A stretch of 64,000 nucleotides of DNA from Calliopum simillimum (GCA_951812925.1 OX638370.1:119984897-120048896), one strand, 5' to 3'; positions 46,102 through 59,600 are shown, counted from the first letter of the stretch. The notes: a model not told the origin generated them from the sequence alone. Translations and numbers: made by a program.

Positions 46102-47123
46102 GGGTAAGGGAGGGAAATATCGACCACCAATCTTTCTTTTTTAAATAAAACCCAAAATACATAAAACAAAACAATTAATTTTTGTCATTTATTAAAGGAA
46201 ACAATTTACCTTTATTCTGATTCACTTTTAGATAAATATCTCATCAGGATAAAGAAAAAAAATTAAAAAACTGAAAATTCTCAAAATGAAGATAAAAAAA
46301 AAGTGTAGTGTTATATGGACCACATGTATATTTGGTACAGAAGTTGCATATAAAAATGTCACTTCCACATTCGGCACATTTTTCATGACTCCAAGAACGT
46401 CAGATTACACATTCAACCCAAAATTCGCCACGGCGATCTTCTGGGTAAAGGGTATTACATTATATGCATTTTTCATCTTTTTTTTCCTTTGTAGTTAACG
46501 AACTACAAATAATGACCATCAGACTCGTCATGAAAACTGCAGCTAGATTCCCCATCTGAAGAGGGTGATAAATACATTTGTTTTTGATTTGTTTTTGAGG
46601 CTTTTTTCTTTGGTGGTCCATATTACCCACAGCACGTGTTGGTGAAATAAATGGTTTTTTATCAAAAACTATTGTGGTTAATGAACTAATTTGTGCTGAT
46701 AAATTATAAATGGTATTCACTGGCTTTATATAATTAACCATTTATTTAAAAACGCGATGTCTTTAAAGTGAAATAATGAAATATACTCACTAGAAAAAAA
46801 TTATCACTGATCTTTTTTTTAGAAAAATCAACTTTACAGAAACATGCGACTTCACCTTATGTAATTGTATAAGCTTATTCCATATATCTATGTGTATTAT
46901 TACTTATTTTAAAAATCTATTGAAATTATAAATGATCAGTGCCAACTTATAAGCTTTTTGTTAAGTCTTAAGATATTGAGATGTGTAAAATATAAATAAA
47001 TAAAATAAGCTTTAGTTATTAGCGTTAAGTTTGAACATGAATAACGGTAAATCCTATGTATGCAGTGGGAAATAACCGTGTGGTCCATTTTACCCATGTA
47101 GTCCATATTTCCCTCCCTTACCC
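46102..47123. mobile_element. TA-flanked TIR element (GGGTAAGGGAGGGAAATAT)
   Basis: GGGTAAGGGAGGGAAATAT at 46102-46120 is mirrored by ATATTTCCCTCCCTTACCC ending at 47123. TA is present on both sides (46100-46101 and 47124-47125). Inside, TGGACCAC-type motifs occur in both orientations, such as ATATGGACCACATG at 46314 and GTGGTCCATTTTACCC at 47080. Short open frames such as SPTRAVGNMDHQRKKPQ (minus, near 46620) could be transposase debris but match nothing I know. TA duplication suits the Tc1/mariner group among others. Confidence 0.6.
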
Positions 47124-48071
47124 TAGTAACAGTGAAAAAACTTAAAAGTTAGATAACTAGCAAGAAATATAAACAAGAAAGTAATTTTCAATATAAATTA
47201 TGATGCTGAATCCGAATCCGGCGTCAGAGTTGCATATCTCATATGGTTTTTGAGAATTCTCACACAAAAAAAAAAAAACAACATGATATTAATGAAAAAT
47301 TCATTGAATTTGAGCCGAGAACAGTATTCATTGACTAAATGAATCATTTCATAAAATATAAGAACGAAATTCAAAAATTTTTTTATTTTTTGAAAAATAA
47401 AATAAAAATTTATGACAGTCAATTCTGTTGGATATAAGATCATGAAAAAGAGCCTGAATTTTCCTTCGAGACTCGAGAGATTTCAAACCTAATAGTAAGC
47501 ATCGAGCATTATAGGAAGGCAACGATACCTCAAAATTTATTGAGCGTAGCGCAAACCTAGTAAACGATTTTTGGATTTTTTCCAGTCTCGAGGAGTGAGT
47601 TATGAAAAAAGGGCTCCAAATGAAAGAAGCTTACTCCAATCTTGACCTTACAAAAGAATTGTAAAGGCTTAATAGAGTATGAGGGTCCGTAAATTCAGAG
47701 CTATTCCTACGAACAAAAGCAAGTAAGGAATAAGCCTCTGGTACAACATAGTTAATATGATCAGCAAAAGTGAACTTGGCGTCAAAAAATTTAAACTGAG
47801 TTTTAAAGAAAAAGAACGGAACTTTAAGCTTGTTCTGTTCTATAACCTACTCTGTTATACATATAATCCATTCTGTTGAATAACCTCAAAAATCTCGAAT
47901 AACAAAACTTTAAGATTAGGATTTCTCGAAAACCATACGAGATATAGCAATTCTGAAGCCGTACTCGAATTTACATTGAAAATTAATTTTCTTGTTTTTA
48001 TTTCATGCTAATTTTCTTAAAAAAAATTCAGTTTTTTAATAAAAAGTTTAAAAAAAAAAAAATACAATATC

Positions 48072-48757
48072 TACACAGTAAAAAGTGATAGTTTACTTTT
48101 GATTCCATTCGGTGTTGATTTTAAACTGCTTTGGTATTAAATTCAAAATTTATTCCAAAAAAGGTTGAAATTTTACTTTTAAACCGTTTAGTTTTTTAAA
48201 TTTTTTAATACCAAAGTGGCTTAAAAACTTATAACTTTAAATTCAAAAAACTAATCATTTTTAGTTTTAAAATAAGTCCAAGAAAAGTATTAAAATATTC
48301 TCTGCAACAATTTTAATACTTTTGGTTTGAAACTAATGCCATCAAAGTTTTAATTTAGCTTGGAGAGACTTTTTACTTTTAAAATTTGAAAAACTTTATT
48401 TATCAAAAGAGCATAAAAAAAGAACGAGAACAATATAACAAAAAAAAAATTTTTCTTTTTCAATTGTTTAAATACAAATTTCACACAACTACGTCAAGAC
48501 GTTTGATATCCGAGTGAGCTAAAGACTTCGTAATTTATGTACACAAGATGTTGTACCCTTGGTTCGAATCTCAGTATGGATGGCTTGTTTTTTTTTTTTC
48601 AATTAAATTTAAAATTTTTTTTTTTTTTTTTCATTTTTCTCCCTCTCTTTATTTATTCCAAAATAATTTAAAAATTAAAACTTTTTTTGGCATTGTTCTA
48701 TATAAATACAATACTTTTTTTGGTTTTAAAATTAAACTAAAATTTTTACTGTGTAGT
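48072..48757. mobile_element. TIR element with TACACAGTAAAAA ends
   Basis: TACACAGTAAAAA at 48072-48084 and its exact complement TTTTTACTGTGTA at 48745-48757 bound 686 bp. The left side carries palindromic subrepeats of TTTAAA/TTTTGG words. The right side is poly-T rich. There is no coding. If TA is the target duplication, the TIR proper is CACAGTAAAAA, akin to the ends at 42724. Confidence 0.55.
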
Positions 48758-50602
48758 TAACGAGATCAGCTAGAATTTTCGAAAAAAACACTTTTGAATC
48801 TACAAATAAACGGAAAACTATAACTGCATACTCAGTTTTTTCAGTTTTTTATCAAACCTTTTTTTATACAGAAACAATGTGAAGATCATTTAGCTCACTA
48901 ACACCGATTTAAAAAAAAACTGTTCTGAATATTTGGACCTCAGTGAGCAAATTTGCACAAAAAAGCTTGTAGTGGGAGGACCTCTGAGCTTAGCAGAGTT
49001 CAAATGACCCGTTTTACAAGAGTGGGTAAAGGTAGAGCATAACGAATCGAAATGTTGAAATCATACAAAAAAATTTAAGCAATGACAATCCTTAACATAA
49101 AACTACACGTACTATTCTATGAAATTGCTTGAATAAAAAATATCTCGCTTTTCGCTACAACGGTGAAATTTCGAAATTCCAACTCAGTAAAAATCAGTCG
49201 ACAATGGATTTCTCTCGGATTCGGTACAAAGAAAATGAACTGAAAACACAAACATCGCATCGCATCGCCGCATATACTCGCAGTTAATCGCATTTTAAAA
49301 ATAGAAAATTTTTCCGCTTTTTAAAAAACCCGAAGTATCTTAAGAATTTTGTGAATTCTTTTGCATGACAATGGTTTCAAATTTTAATGTTTTCAATAAA
49401 ATGCAAGATAATAAACCGAAAATTAAATTAAATCTTAAAATAATAAGCGAAAACGAAGTGAAAAAGTGCAATGAAAATAATGAATTGCAGGAGTATTAAA
49501 AAGTCTGAAGCAATTTTTATATAAGTAAAAAAGAAAAAACAAAGAAAAGTAAAATTAAATAAAATTAAAATAAAGACTATTTAGGATTAAAGAAAGTGCA
49601 GGGTGTATGTGAAACAAGTGCCATCTTAAAAATTTACGCCGCAGTAAAAAGTTTATAAAAATTATATATAAATATCTTAATATTTGTTTTAAAGGACGTG
49701 CTAAGAATTTATTCTAATTGATATTATTAAGCCGATATACCCAGGAAAGAACATGCCTATGTATTTATCATTTGCTCTGCGCCACTAAACCTTTTAATAT
49801 TTTATATTATTATTTTGAAAATTTGCCCAATTTTGTCTTGCCCAAACAGTAACATAACCTCAATTTTATGTTTTATAATCGCATTTTAAAAATAATCGCA
49901 TTTGAAAGGCGTTGCGATGCTTCCTTCATTCATCGTCTGGTGTTGAGAAATCGTTGCATATTAATTTTTTTCTTTTTTTTTCAAATTTTGTTTGTTTGGT
50001 TTGATTTTTTTCCTTCATTTCTTTTCTGTTTTGTTTAATTTTGTTTCTTTTGAATTGTTTTGTTTTATTTAATTTTATTATTCGTATTTTTCAAATGTTG
50101 CGGGCGTCTACACGTAATTTTTGTTTAATTTTTAGTATTTTGTGTACGGAAGTTTTTTTCCTTTGACTGCAATTTATACCAAAGAAATTATTCGAATGAA
50201 AAATTCGTAATTTGAAAAAAAAAAAACAGAAAAAAAAAATCATTGCACTGGTTTATCGAACAACAATATACAAATAACGTCTTCTTTCTTGTTATACAAA
50301 CTTTTGTCATCGTTATTCAGTAGTTTATTCATAAAAGCAACTGCCTTTTCTGCCCAAAATGATACTGTTTTCAGTTCGTAGCAATTTTCGGTGTTAATTG
50401 CCACAAAATGATAGTCACTTCAGCAGTCTAAGACGAATAGACGGTCACATATCAAGTAATGCAATGTTTCGCAAGCAATGTGACTGCGGCATACAGTCCA
50501 TAACTATGTATCATACAAATTGAGAGTATTTTCTGGCAACCTGAAACTATCCTACAACTCTGTTTCTCATAGTTTCTCGTTTTTCATAGTTTTGTGAAAG
50601 TA
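48758..50602. other. spacer with a possible distal 5' exon or promoter region
   Basis: 49190-49600 looks like fly 5'UTR sequence: two TCAGT initiator-like words (AACTCAGTAAAAATCAGTCG at 49181), GCATCGCATCGCCGCATATA, and then A-rich GAAAACGAAGTGAAAAAGTG text. It could be a distal noncoding exon of the + strand kinase gene, but no splice link can be shown. 49980-50200 is T-rich low complexity. Confidence 0.25.
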
Positions 50603-51164
50603 CGTGGCTGCTATATATATAACTGGCCTAGGCAACACTAATGCCAATAGCTGAAATCTGGCAACACTATAATAAAGTTTGACATTTTTTAGCATAAACG
50701 TACTCAGAACGTTTTGACGTACGACCATCATTTGTGTTGTTTACAGTGACTTGAAAAAATCAATTTGGCAAAAAAATGGAATTAAGTCGTGAACATTTTC
50801 GTGCAATCATTTTTCACAACATTGATGCCGTGCGTGAACTGATAATGCAAGATCGTCATGTGACATACCGTGAGATAAAGGCATCCTTGGGCACTAGTTC
50901 CACTCCAATACATTCGGTTTTGCATGAACACTTAGTTGTAAAAACGTGTGTTCTCGTTGGAAACCCCATAATTTATCGATCGCTTAAATTTTCAATGGAA
51001 AAATTGATTTTCTTAACTCGCTGTAAACAAAAAAATAGCAATTGTACATCAAAACGTTGTGAGTACGTTTATGCTAAAAAATGTCAAACTTTATTATGGT
51101 GTTGCCAGATTTTAGCTATTGACATTAGTGTTGCCTAGGCCGGTTATACATATAGCAGCCCACG
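50603..51164 (+). mobile_element. mariner MITE with about 160-bp TIRs and transposase N-terminus
   Basis: CGTGGCTGCTATATATATAA at the left is mirrored by TATAGCAGCCCACG at the right between TA sites 50601-50602 and 51165-51166. Inverted similarity continues inward about 160 bp (GGCAACACTAATGCCAATAG, AAAGTTTGACATTTTTTAGC, CATAAACGTACTCA). A reading frame from 50776 gives MELSREHFRAIIFHN joined to IDAVRELIMQDRHVTYREIK then ASLGTSSTPIHSVLHEHL. These are parts of the DNA-binding region of mariner transposase with a deletion between them. The catalytic domain is absent. Confidence 0.85.
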
Positions 51165-51189
51165 TATAATATTTGTTTTCAAAAATTAA

Positions 51190-51385
51190 AATTTTAAAAA
51201 GCACCCGATCAAGAAAATTATATCAAAAATATATCAAAATGATATCTAAAATTTGTCAGTGACGTACGTAAATTTGATAAAAAAGGATATCACAGTGACA
51301 TACGAAATGTAACGCTTTGCGTATATCACAACGATATCAAAAAATGATATCAAAATGATATACAAAAATTGATATACGAAAAGTG
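51190..51385. repeat. cluster of ATATCAAAATGATAT palindromes
   Basis: The word GATATC or its expanded palindrome ATATCAAAATGATATC recurs about eight times in 200 bp (ATATCAAAATGATATCTAAA, GGATATCACAGTGACATACG, ACGATATCAAAAAATGATAT), directly beside the mariner MITE. Probably a decayed simple palindromic repeat. Confidence 0.55.
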
Positions 51386-51832
51386 AAAAAAGAAACAAAA
51401 ATTATTTTCAATTATGTATTAAATTTGGGGTCAGTTTTTTTGTCACGGGTTGTTTTCTAAGAAATGCACACAATAGAAATTTCTGAAGTTTTTTTCGTAC
51501 GATTTATACTTTAGGAAATATTCTTTTTTATGCCACAAGGCCATACAACTATTTAATAAGAGTATTCCTAAACTGTAACAGATGTACATAATTATTACTT
51601 TGTAGGAAATTCTTTAAGCTACAAAACTATCGACCAACATCTCTGCGATTGTTGACACTAAAATACCACGAAAATCTTCATAAAAGAAATGCGACGGCTG
51701 AGTGGCTTATAACAGCGTTCGGCATAATTAAATTTTTGGTTGCACAAATGAAAAGAACCAATATATTCTGAAAATATGGCTAAAAATAATTTAAACGTGT
51801 GTTTCAGATTTTATGGATCAGGTTGAAACTTT

Positions 51833-52345
51833 TTTTTAATCGGTCTTTGAAGTTTTCTGTAAATGTGTTGAGTCAACACACTAAATTTTACGATTTTACA
51901 TCTGAGGTTTGTCATGTCTTTTGAAGTCTTATGAAAGATGTTAAGGGGAATATTTTTGTAGAAAATTTTAACACTAATACCTTAAAATAGTTCATTTAAC
52001 ATGAAATGTGTGAGGTCTTTATTGATATTGACGATTTTTTGGCCTTCGCGGTGAATATTCTACTTTTTGGTGTTCCTCAACTATTAGTGAAATTTTATAG
52101 CAAATATTTCTGTGGTACATATTGATCCATCAATCCCCCGTTTAAGGGGTAGTTTTTGTACCTTTTTTGAGAAATGGCAAAAAAAATGTGGGGGATGCAG
52201 AGGGTTAAGGTGCTACAAAAATATTCCCCTTAACATCCTCCATAAGTCTCCAGAACTTATGATATACCACAGATGCAAGGATCGTAAAATTTGTGTGTCG
52301 ATTCATTACGTGTATAGAAAACTTCAAAGACCGATTAAAAAAAAT
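51833..52345. repeat. small foldback related to the 2.8 kb palindrome
   Basis: The left arm TTTTTTTAATCGGTCTTTGA then AGTTTTCT is mirrored by AAAACTTCAAAGACCGATTA at 52319-52338. Inner blocks TGTTAAGGGGAATATTTTTG and CAAAAATATTCCCCTTAACA also pair. The centre is near 52090. Block order and wording match the inner part of the arms at 6420-6610 (TTGAAGTTTT, CAGGATATTACGAGGAATAT then TTTTGTAG). This is a diverged, shorter member of one foldback family. Confidence 0.7.
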
Positions 52346-53643
52346 GTCGACCTGTTTTTTTAATTTGTGCAAAATCGTGTCTAACGGTGCAATAAAAGAT
52401 TTTGAGATCTGATTTATCATTTTCCTTTATATTCAGTAACAATTTTGAGGGCTTTAGACTCCCTAGCTCACCGCCTGGATCCGCTACTGATGAAAAGACA
52501 TATCGATACAGTAAAAAAAAATTGACTTTTTTTCACCGTTTTAAATTAAAGAACTAAAACAGCTCTAAAATGCAAAGTGGCAAAGTGAAGATTTCTGCTC
52601 TCCAACAACCCCTTAAGAAACTTTAAATATTTGTTTGTTATTTTGTACACTGTTTTGATTTTGCTAATAGATTTATAAAGCTATATCCTGTGGTTTTATG
52701 AGCTTTGAATCATCTGGAAAATATTAATTGTTAAAGTATTTAATTTGAAAAGAAAAACATATATGTGGCATGTTATTTTAAGACATTCAAGAAAATTGCC
52801 CTTCACTCCATTTATCTTTGAAAACATTGTTCCGCATTAATAATTTTGTTTTGTTTCGCGTATTATAAAATGCCAACGATGTGTTAACGTTGAATGTCCA
52901 TTAAATCATGTTCTTTTGAGGAATTTTATTACAGAAAATAAATATTTAAAAGGAAAAAAAAAACATTAATAATACCTAGCAAAATCCAATTTTTATATGA
53001 AAAAGATTTCTCTTATTAACAACTCTTCCTGGAATATAAAGTGAATAAATCATCGCATGATCGGTTATAAAATACCAATAAAAGAATTTAACCAGATTCT
53101 TTTTATTTTAAGAAAAACAAGAGATTCCTACAAAACAGCATGTAATAAAAATGTTCGCAAATTTCTCTATCAGACAAATGTACAGCATGTGGGGCATTGT
53201 CGAAAACACTTCGTTGAATTTATTACCAGTGAAAATTTCGAAATGAAATAAAAATTTGATTTTTTTTTTTTTTTAGCGAAAACAATGCGTTTTTGTAAAA
53301 CATTTTAAAATAACAATGAGCAAAGGAAATTTTTTCCTGCTTTGTGCAACAACAATCAGCAGATGAACAAAAGTGTATTAGCAAGAAACACCCTGTGAAA
53401 CATGCAAGTGGAATTTTCATTCAGTGCGCTATTGTGAATTTAAAGAATTTAGTTCTCTTTCTAAATTAAAAGTTAAAAATACACAAAAAAAAAAAAAAAA
53501 CACAACATAAGTATAAAACCTTGAAAGGTTTAGTGGAGCAGGAGCACAAGTTTATACAGAAATAAAAAAGTAAAATTATCCCACTGCGCGTACATTCTAC
53601 ATTCGAATAACTATCAATGAGCTGACATTTATTACACATTACA
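52346..53643. other. upstream flank of the kinase coding start
   Basis: 52460-52492 ends in CGCCTGGATCCGCTACTGA, wording seen at ends of hAT-like elements. Otherwise AT-rich. 53400-53643 lies directly upstream of the kinase ATG and includes TTTTCATTCAGTGCG (53414-53428), an initiator-like word that could mark transcription start. Weak evidence. Confidence 0.3.
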
Positions 53644-56600
53644 ATGTTGAAGAAACCGCGAGGGAACATTTACAAAATTCGAGAATTCGAATTGGAAAAG
53701 GTGAGTTTGATGGATGGTAAGACCTTTATGAAAAAGCAGCAATTTTATTAATTTGAAGCAAGGAATCCTGACGTGATGGAAAAAAACCATGTTCAGATTC
53801 ATAAATAGGATGTGTCTATCAGAACAAAAAAGTCCATCGTACACCATCGAATCCAAAGCATTTTTGCAAATTCGACCGAACATTAGGCTCGCTCTTTAAT
53901 ATTTTTCGTCATATCTTCGACATTTACATTTCGATCTTGAAGCATGATATATCATTATTTATGTCTCGAGAAGACCTTCTTTTCTGCTTCAAAGGTCATT
54001 GACATCAAGTAATCCGCTCAAGTACTTACCCACCAGCTCTCAGTTCCAGTACCGTCCTAATGTACCACTCTAATGTCAGAAAATTGAAACTTGCCAAAAA
54101 TCAATGCACTTTTCCCAAAAAAGTATTTTTTTTTTTTTTCGACAAATGTAGTACTTACGCTTTCAACTTTTCCTTAAAAAATATGACGAAAACACCATTG
54201 GAAATGCATAAGGTAAGGATCCCCTTTAAAATGTTTCAACTTATCTTCGGTATTTAGAGTCAGTACCTACTACTAAAATGATCTCTAATCAAATTATAGC
54301 TGAAATATTACCGTTACTACTCTCTTACTTTGTTTTGCTATTGCTATTCATCTTACTGTTGAAATATCTGTTGAAAATGCGTCGTCCCAGGGAAATTAGG
54401 AAATTTCCTTTTTCTTTTAGGCTGGTTAACCAGGCAACACTGGTTCAAAATCCTAAAAAGCTGGCCAAAAGTCGAAAAAAAAAGTTTTTTTAAACTAACT
54501 TTTTATGGACCGTATTGTCTAACAGGTATTCATAGACATCAAAAAATTTATAAGAAAGATCCAGGTATTCCGAAAATGCTCTTGGGATCTCTCCAAAAGT
54601 ACGCTTCTCAGACGAAAAATTCTGTGAGTTAAAAGTAAAAATTTAATGTTCACTGTAAAAATTGTGTGGTTACTGTAAAACTGAACCGATCTTAATGTTA
54701 GAATGTGGAATCTCTTTGTAAAAGAAAATACTATCGAACCTCTATATTGAAAACTTGCAATAATTTATACTTTTGCGTTAATTGTGATTAACTTAAAATC
54801 AAATTATTTCACATAATCAGTTTGCAATGGTTATGAAAAAAGCCCAGAACTAATTTATACCACATCATACCACCAAGATTTTCCGGATTTAAGAAGATTG
54901 AAACCTTTTCTAACACATATAAAAAAATTGAGGTGCCTTTTTTGTTTGACGCGGTTTTTTCTGAAGCAACCAGAAGAAAATTTAACTCATATTGCTGGCC
55001 AAGTGTCAATATGTGATGTTCGCCAGAAATGATAAAATTTTTATATTATTATACAGCTTATACTCCATGATAAAGGAATCTAAAACCCATTCTTATGTAG
55101 ATCAATTTAACGTTGCACACAACTCTATCAAATTTAAAGTTTTGAAATAATTTTTTAAATTAGATATAAAATAAAAACTGTGCAAGTGTTGTTTTTTGCC
55201 ATTTTGAATCCGTCATTTTGTTTTTAAAAATCTAATATCAGATTCGAAATCAGTGACCCCAAAAAAAACCCGAGTAAATTTGTTTGTTAAATTTGGTTGA
55301 ATATTTATGCAAATCGTCCGCCATTTTGAATCCGCCACTTTTTTTTAGAAAAATCTAACATCAAATTCGTAATCAGCGACCTTAAAAACCCACAGGTAAA
55401 AAATTTCGTCTCGAAACTTTAATGATTTCGACTTTTGGCCAGCTTTTAGGGATTTTGAACCAGTGTGCAGTGTAGGCAAGTGAGAATAGGGTATAAGTAT
55501 GTATAATCGAAATACTTTCTGACATTAGAGTGGTATATATCATTGTGGTAGCAACTGAGATATGGTGGGTAAGTACTAAGAGCGGTACTTGAAGTCAACG
55601 ACCTTTGGTCCCCTCGAGCCATTAATATTGGCATATCATACTTTAAGATCGGGCTGTAAATGGCGAAGATATAAATAACTAGTAAGGGTGTTACCGTTGG
55701 CCTGGCCATTAAATACCCTACACTGCAGTATTTCGAAAATTTTGCATATATGGGAGGTGACACACCCACTTGTCCGAGTTCACCCAGTTTGAAAATTTTG
55801 CTTGTAGGTGCCACTTTTGTCTAGTTTTTGCTTAGAGCTTGCGCTTATCGTCCTTAGTATTTATGTGTACATATTATGGTTACATTGTCTTGAAAAATAC
55901 TCCTTAAGTTGCATTTGGAATATATTTTTTGTATGGGCAGTAAGCGTGTCCATTGACCGATTTCGCTTATTTTCAATCCCTCTAACTAACTTTTACGGCA
56001 AAACCTCTGTACCGAATTTCATTTATTTATCTTGCTTAGTTTTCCCGTAAAAAATATTTCCACAGACATTTATATACCATTAGAAAGGTATTTGTGTGTA
56101 GACTTGCGCTCAGTTCAAATTATTCTAATATTTTACCTAAAGCCAAGTGAAATTAAAGACAAATTTGTTTAATATTTATACCAACCAAATACGTGATCAC
56201 ACGAAATTAAAAATAGGATGAAGCACAAAGAGAAAGACATAAAGCAAAGCAGTGGCGTCATGTTTTTTGTTTTCTCTACGTTATGCTTTACATTGCATCA
56301 GGGATGATAAATAAGCTTCTCTATTTTGCAACAAATAGCACAAAAAGTATTAAAAAAGTCAAAAATTACCAAAATTATTTAATTTATCTGAGGTTGAATT
56401 TTGAATGGTACTACTATTTACAAAAGAACATGTGACTCCAAATAAATTATCGATTCAGTGAACAACTCTTTCTTCAAAGATTTATTACGCTTTTTCTGTT
56501 TCATCTTTTTTATGAGTCAAAAAAGAAAGAGCGTTTTACACTTATCACTTAATATGAATCATCCAACAAGTTGAACATCTAAATATGTAAATGTAAATGA

Positions 56601-59600
56601 GTTTTTATTCAAATGTTTTCCTAAACTATTTATTATACAATTTATAAATTCATCTTATACTCCAGAAATTTTATTTTTTTCGCCTATAATATCGACAAAG
56701 TTGTTAAAATACTATATAAGTAAATGTACTGTAGTGAAAAATTCTGATGAAAATTTTTATTAGTCTGCCACTCGTTAAATACTATATAGTAATGTGACTT
56801 ATTACCGCTTGCAAGAAGCAGCTAATTTTTTTTAATCGTCTGCTTCATACGAATATAAACAAATGGGGGAATTCTCCACATTGTTTTAGGTCACAATTAT
56901 GTGAACTGTGTCTTAGCACAAAAATACGAAATATAAGTGTATACATATTTATACACACATACACGTATGTATATATATTCGCGATATTTGCAATAGCTGC
57001 TAAAATATGTATGTTTTGACAACAATTTGTTTGGCAACACTCCAATATCGAAGATTTAATTTAAACAGCATGTGGCATAAGAAATCTCTTAAGATTTTGA
57101 TAAAAAATAAAAAATTAAAAAAAAAACGACACAGTCCAGCAATTTTTTTCGTTCCTCAGTGCTCCTAGCTGATAACGGAGGCTTGGGACTTCCTATTAAC
57201 GAATCTGAACTTGATTTTTTTATATCTCATTTCAATATACTAAAATTGTGCGTTTCAGACATAACTATCATTTGAAGTTGTACGTTAAACTGGTTCGACT
57301 TGTGTATAGCAAAACAAAAGTTATCCCGACAACGACCCAAAAGTTAGACCCTTGAAAATCATAGAGAGTTATGTATGTGTCCTTAGCCAAAAATTATCAA
57401 AATTTATGTAATTAATTAACCGATGTAAGTCATTTTGATATTTATCAGTTTTTAAAAGAACTCTAAAGTGGCAGTTTGTTTGGTGCAGAGTTCTTATTTT
57501 TTTGCAAACGAATTTATAAGTGTTTCTCATCTTATACTGCGGGATTTCAAGATTTCCTTGCTTGAAGTTACAAAAAGCACTGTTTTCAATCTTAAGGTGT
57601 AGTTCCAAGAGATGATGTAATTTAATTTCATTAATGCCATCGAATATTCCTAATCTTACTTATCAAACTATAGCCTTAAACTTTTCCAATTAAACCCTTA
57701 CTTTTCGAGTTTTCACCTTCTGAAATAGAGGTAACTGAAACCCTATACAAAAATGTATGGGGAAAAGTCTCCTTTAAGCAACCACATGGACACATATGTC
57801 CCAGAAAATTCCAGTAAAACCGTTAAAATTTTTTTTTTTTTTAATTTTTATTTTAAAATATGTTTTTTGAACGCTAAACTTAAATAATTGCATCCCATTT
57901 TCTTATGGTTATGCATAATTTTTTTTTTTTTTTTTCGTTACGAGAAAACCAATGGAGCGCTTTTGATTCTACTTGAAGGCCCATTTTTGCTTAAAAAAAA
58001 AATATATTTTTTGCTGATAACTTTTTTTTCCCTAACAAAATTGATACCCAAATTGTATGAAATTTTAAATTTGCAGTCTTGTGTAATTGTTTAATATTTT
58101 TATTAATTGGTAATCCATGTTTATACATTTCAAACAAATATTATTAAAATTAAAAAAAAATAATGATTAAATAAGCATTGATTGATATTATTTTTTAATC
58201 AAATAATTTAGAACCATTATCTGAAAATCAAATAATTCAAATTGCTATCAAAACCAAAAATATGGGATCATATTATTTAACGCGAAATCTATTTTTCATG
58301 ATTAAAAAAATATATACAGGGTGGATGGGAATCGGTTGAACACCGGAAAATGTTAGATTCCTGCGACTATTCTGAAAAATTCAAAATTCGCAAAGGTAAC
58401 GTAGTTATTGGAACCCGGGCGAAGACGACGGTATGTATTTCGAGATAAAATGTATCCTAAAACCTGTAGGCGAAATCATGCAAATCGTACAAATGGTTGC
58501 CAAGTTATGAAGACATAGACGGACAGAAAGACAGACAGACGATGTATTTTACATAGTAGTTTGAGTATGAGCACTAGATGACGACTTACAAAAAATTTAT
58601 ATTTTTGGAAAAATAGAAAATAAAACACCCTTTCTATGTAGTAATAAGTATCCAAAACATGCCATAATCTTTGAAAAGTAATTGCTTTTATTTTTTTTTT
58701 TTTTTTTATCCAGATACACTTAGTAGATGAATTCGATATACTACAAATTGTTGGCGAAGGATGGTTTGGCAAAATTTTATTGGTCGAACATCGAGCTTCA
58801 CAAACTGAGATGGTCTTAAAAGCTGTACCAAAACCATATGTTTCACTTAGAGACTTTTATCGTGAATTCCATTATGGACTACATTTGGGCATACATCGTA
58901 ATATCGTAACGACATATGATGTTGCATTTGAGACAGCGGGCTTTTATGTCTTTACACAGGAATATGCACCCATGGGTACACCATTGTCATTTTCCTAATA
59001 AACGTGTAAATACATGTTATCCATTCATTATTTCAGGTGATCTAACTTCAAATGTAACAGATACTGGCGTTGGTGAGGTATACAGCAAACGTGTGGCCAA
59101 ACAAATTGCATCCGCCTTAGATTACATGCATTCAAAGTAGGTGATAGCTGTTTGGAAAATCCTGCCTATATCTAGTACTTAATATATTTTTCTTGGCAGA
59201 GACATTGTCCATCGAGATGTAAAACTGGATAACGTCTTAATATATCGTTCCGATTTCACACGCGTTAAGTTATGCGATTTTGGAGAATCCTATCAGGCAG
59301 GCACCACCGTTGAGCGACGCAATGAGTGGCTGCCTTACAGCCCACCAGAAGTATTAGAAATAAAACCTGAGGGCACATACAAGTAAGGTCATAATCTAAA
59401 TAGCTTTAAGACATAGTCTCATGCATCTATTGATATAATTTGTATTATCCATTCTTAGGGCTGATCCAAGTCATGACGTCTGGCAGTTTGCTATTGTTAT
59501 ATTTGTTTGTCTCACCGGATGTCTGCCTTGGCAGAAGGCTGCCTCCGATGATCCACGTTATGTGAGGTACCTTGCTTGGCACGGTACAATTATGTTGCCT

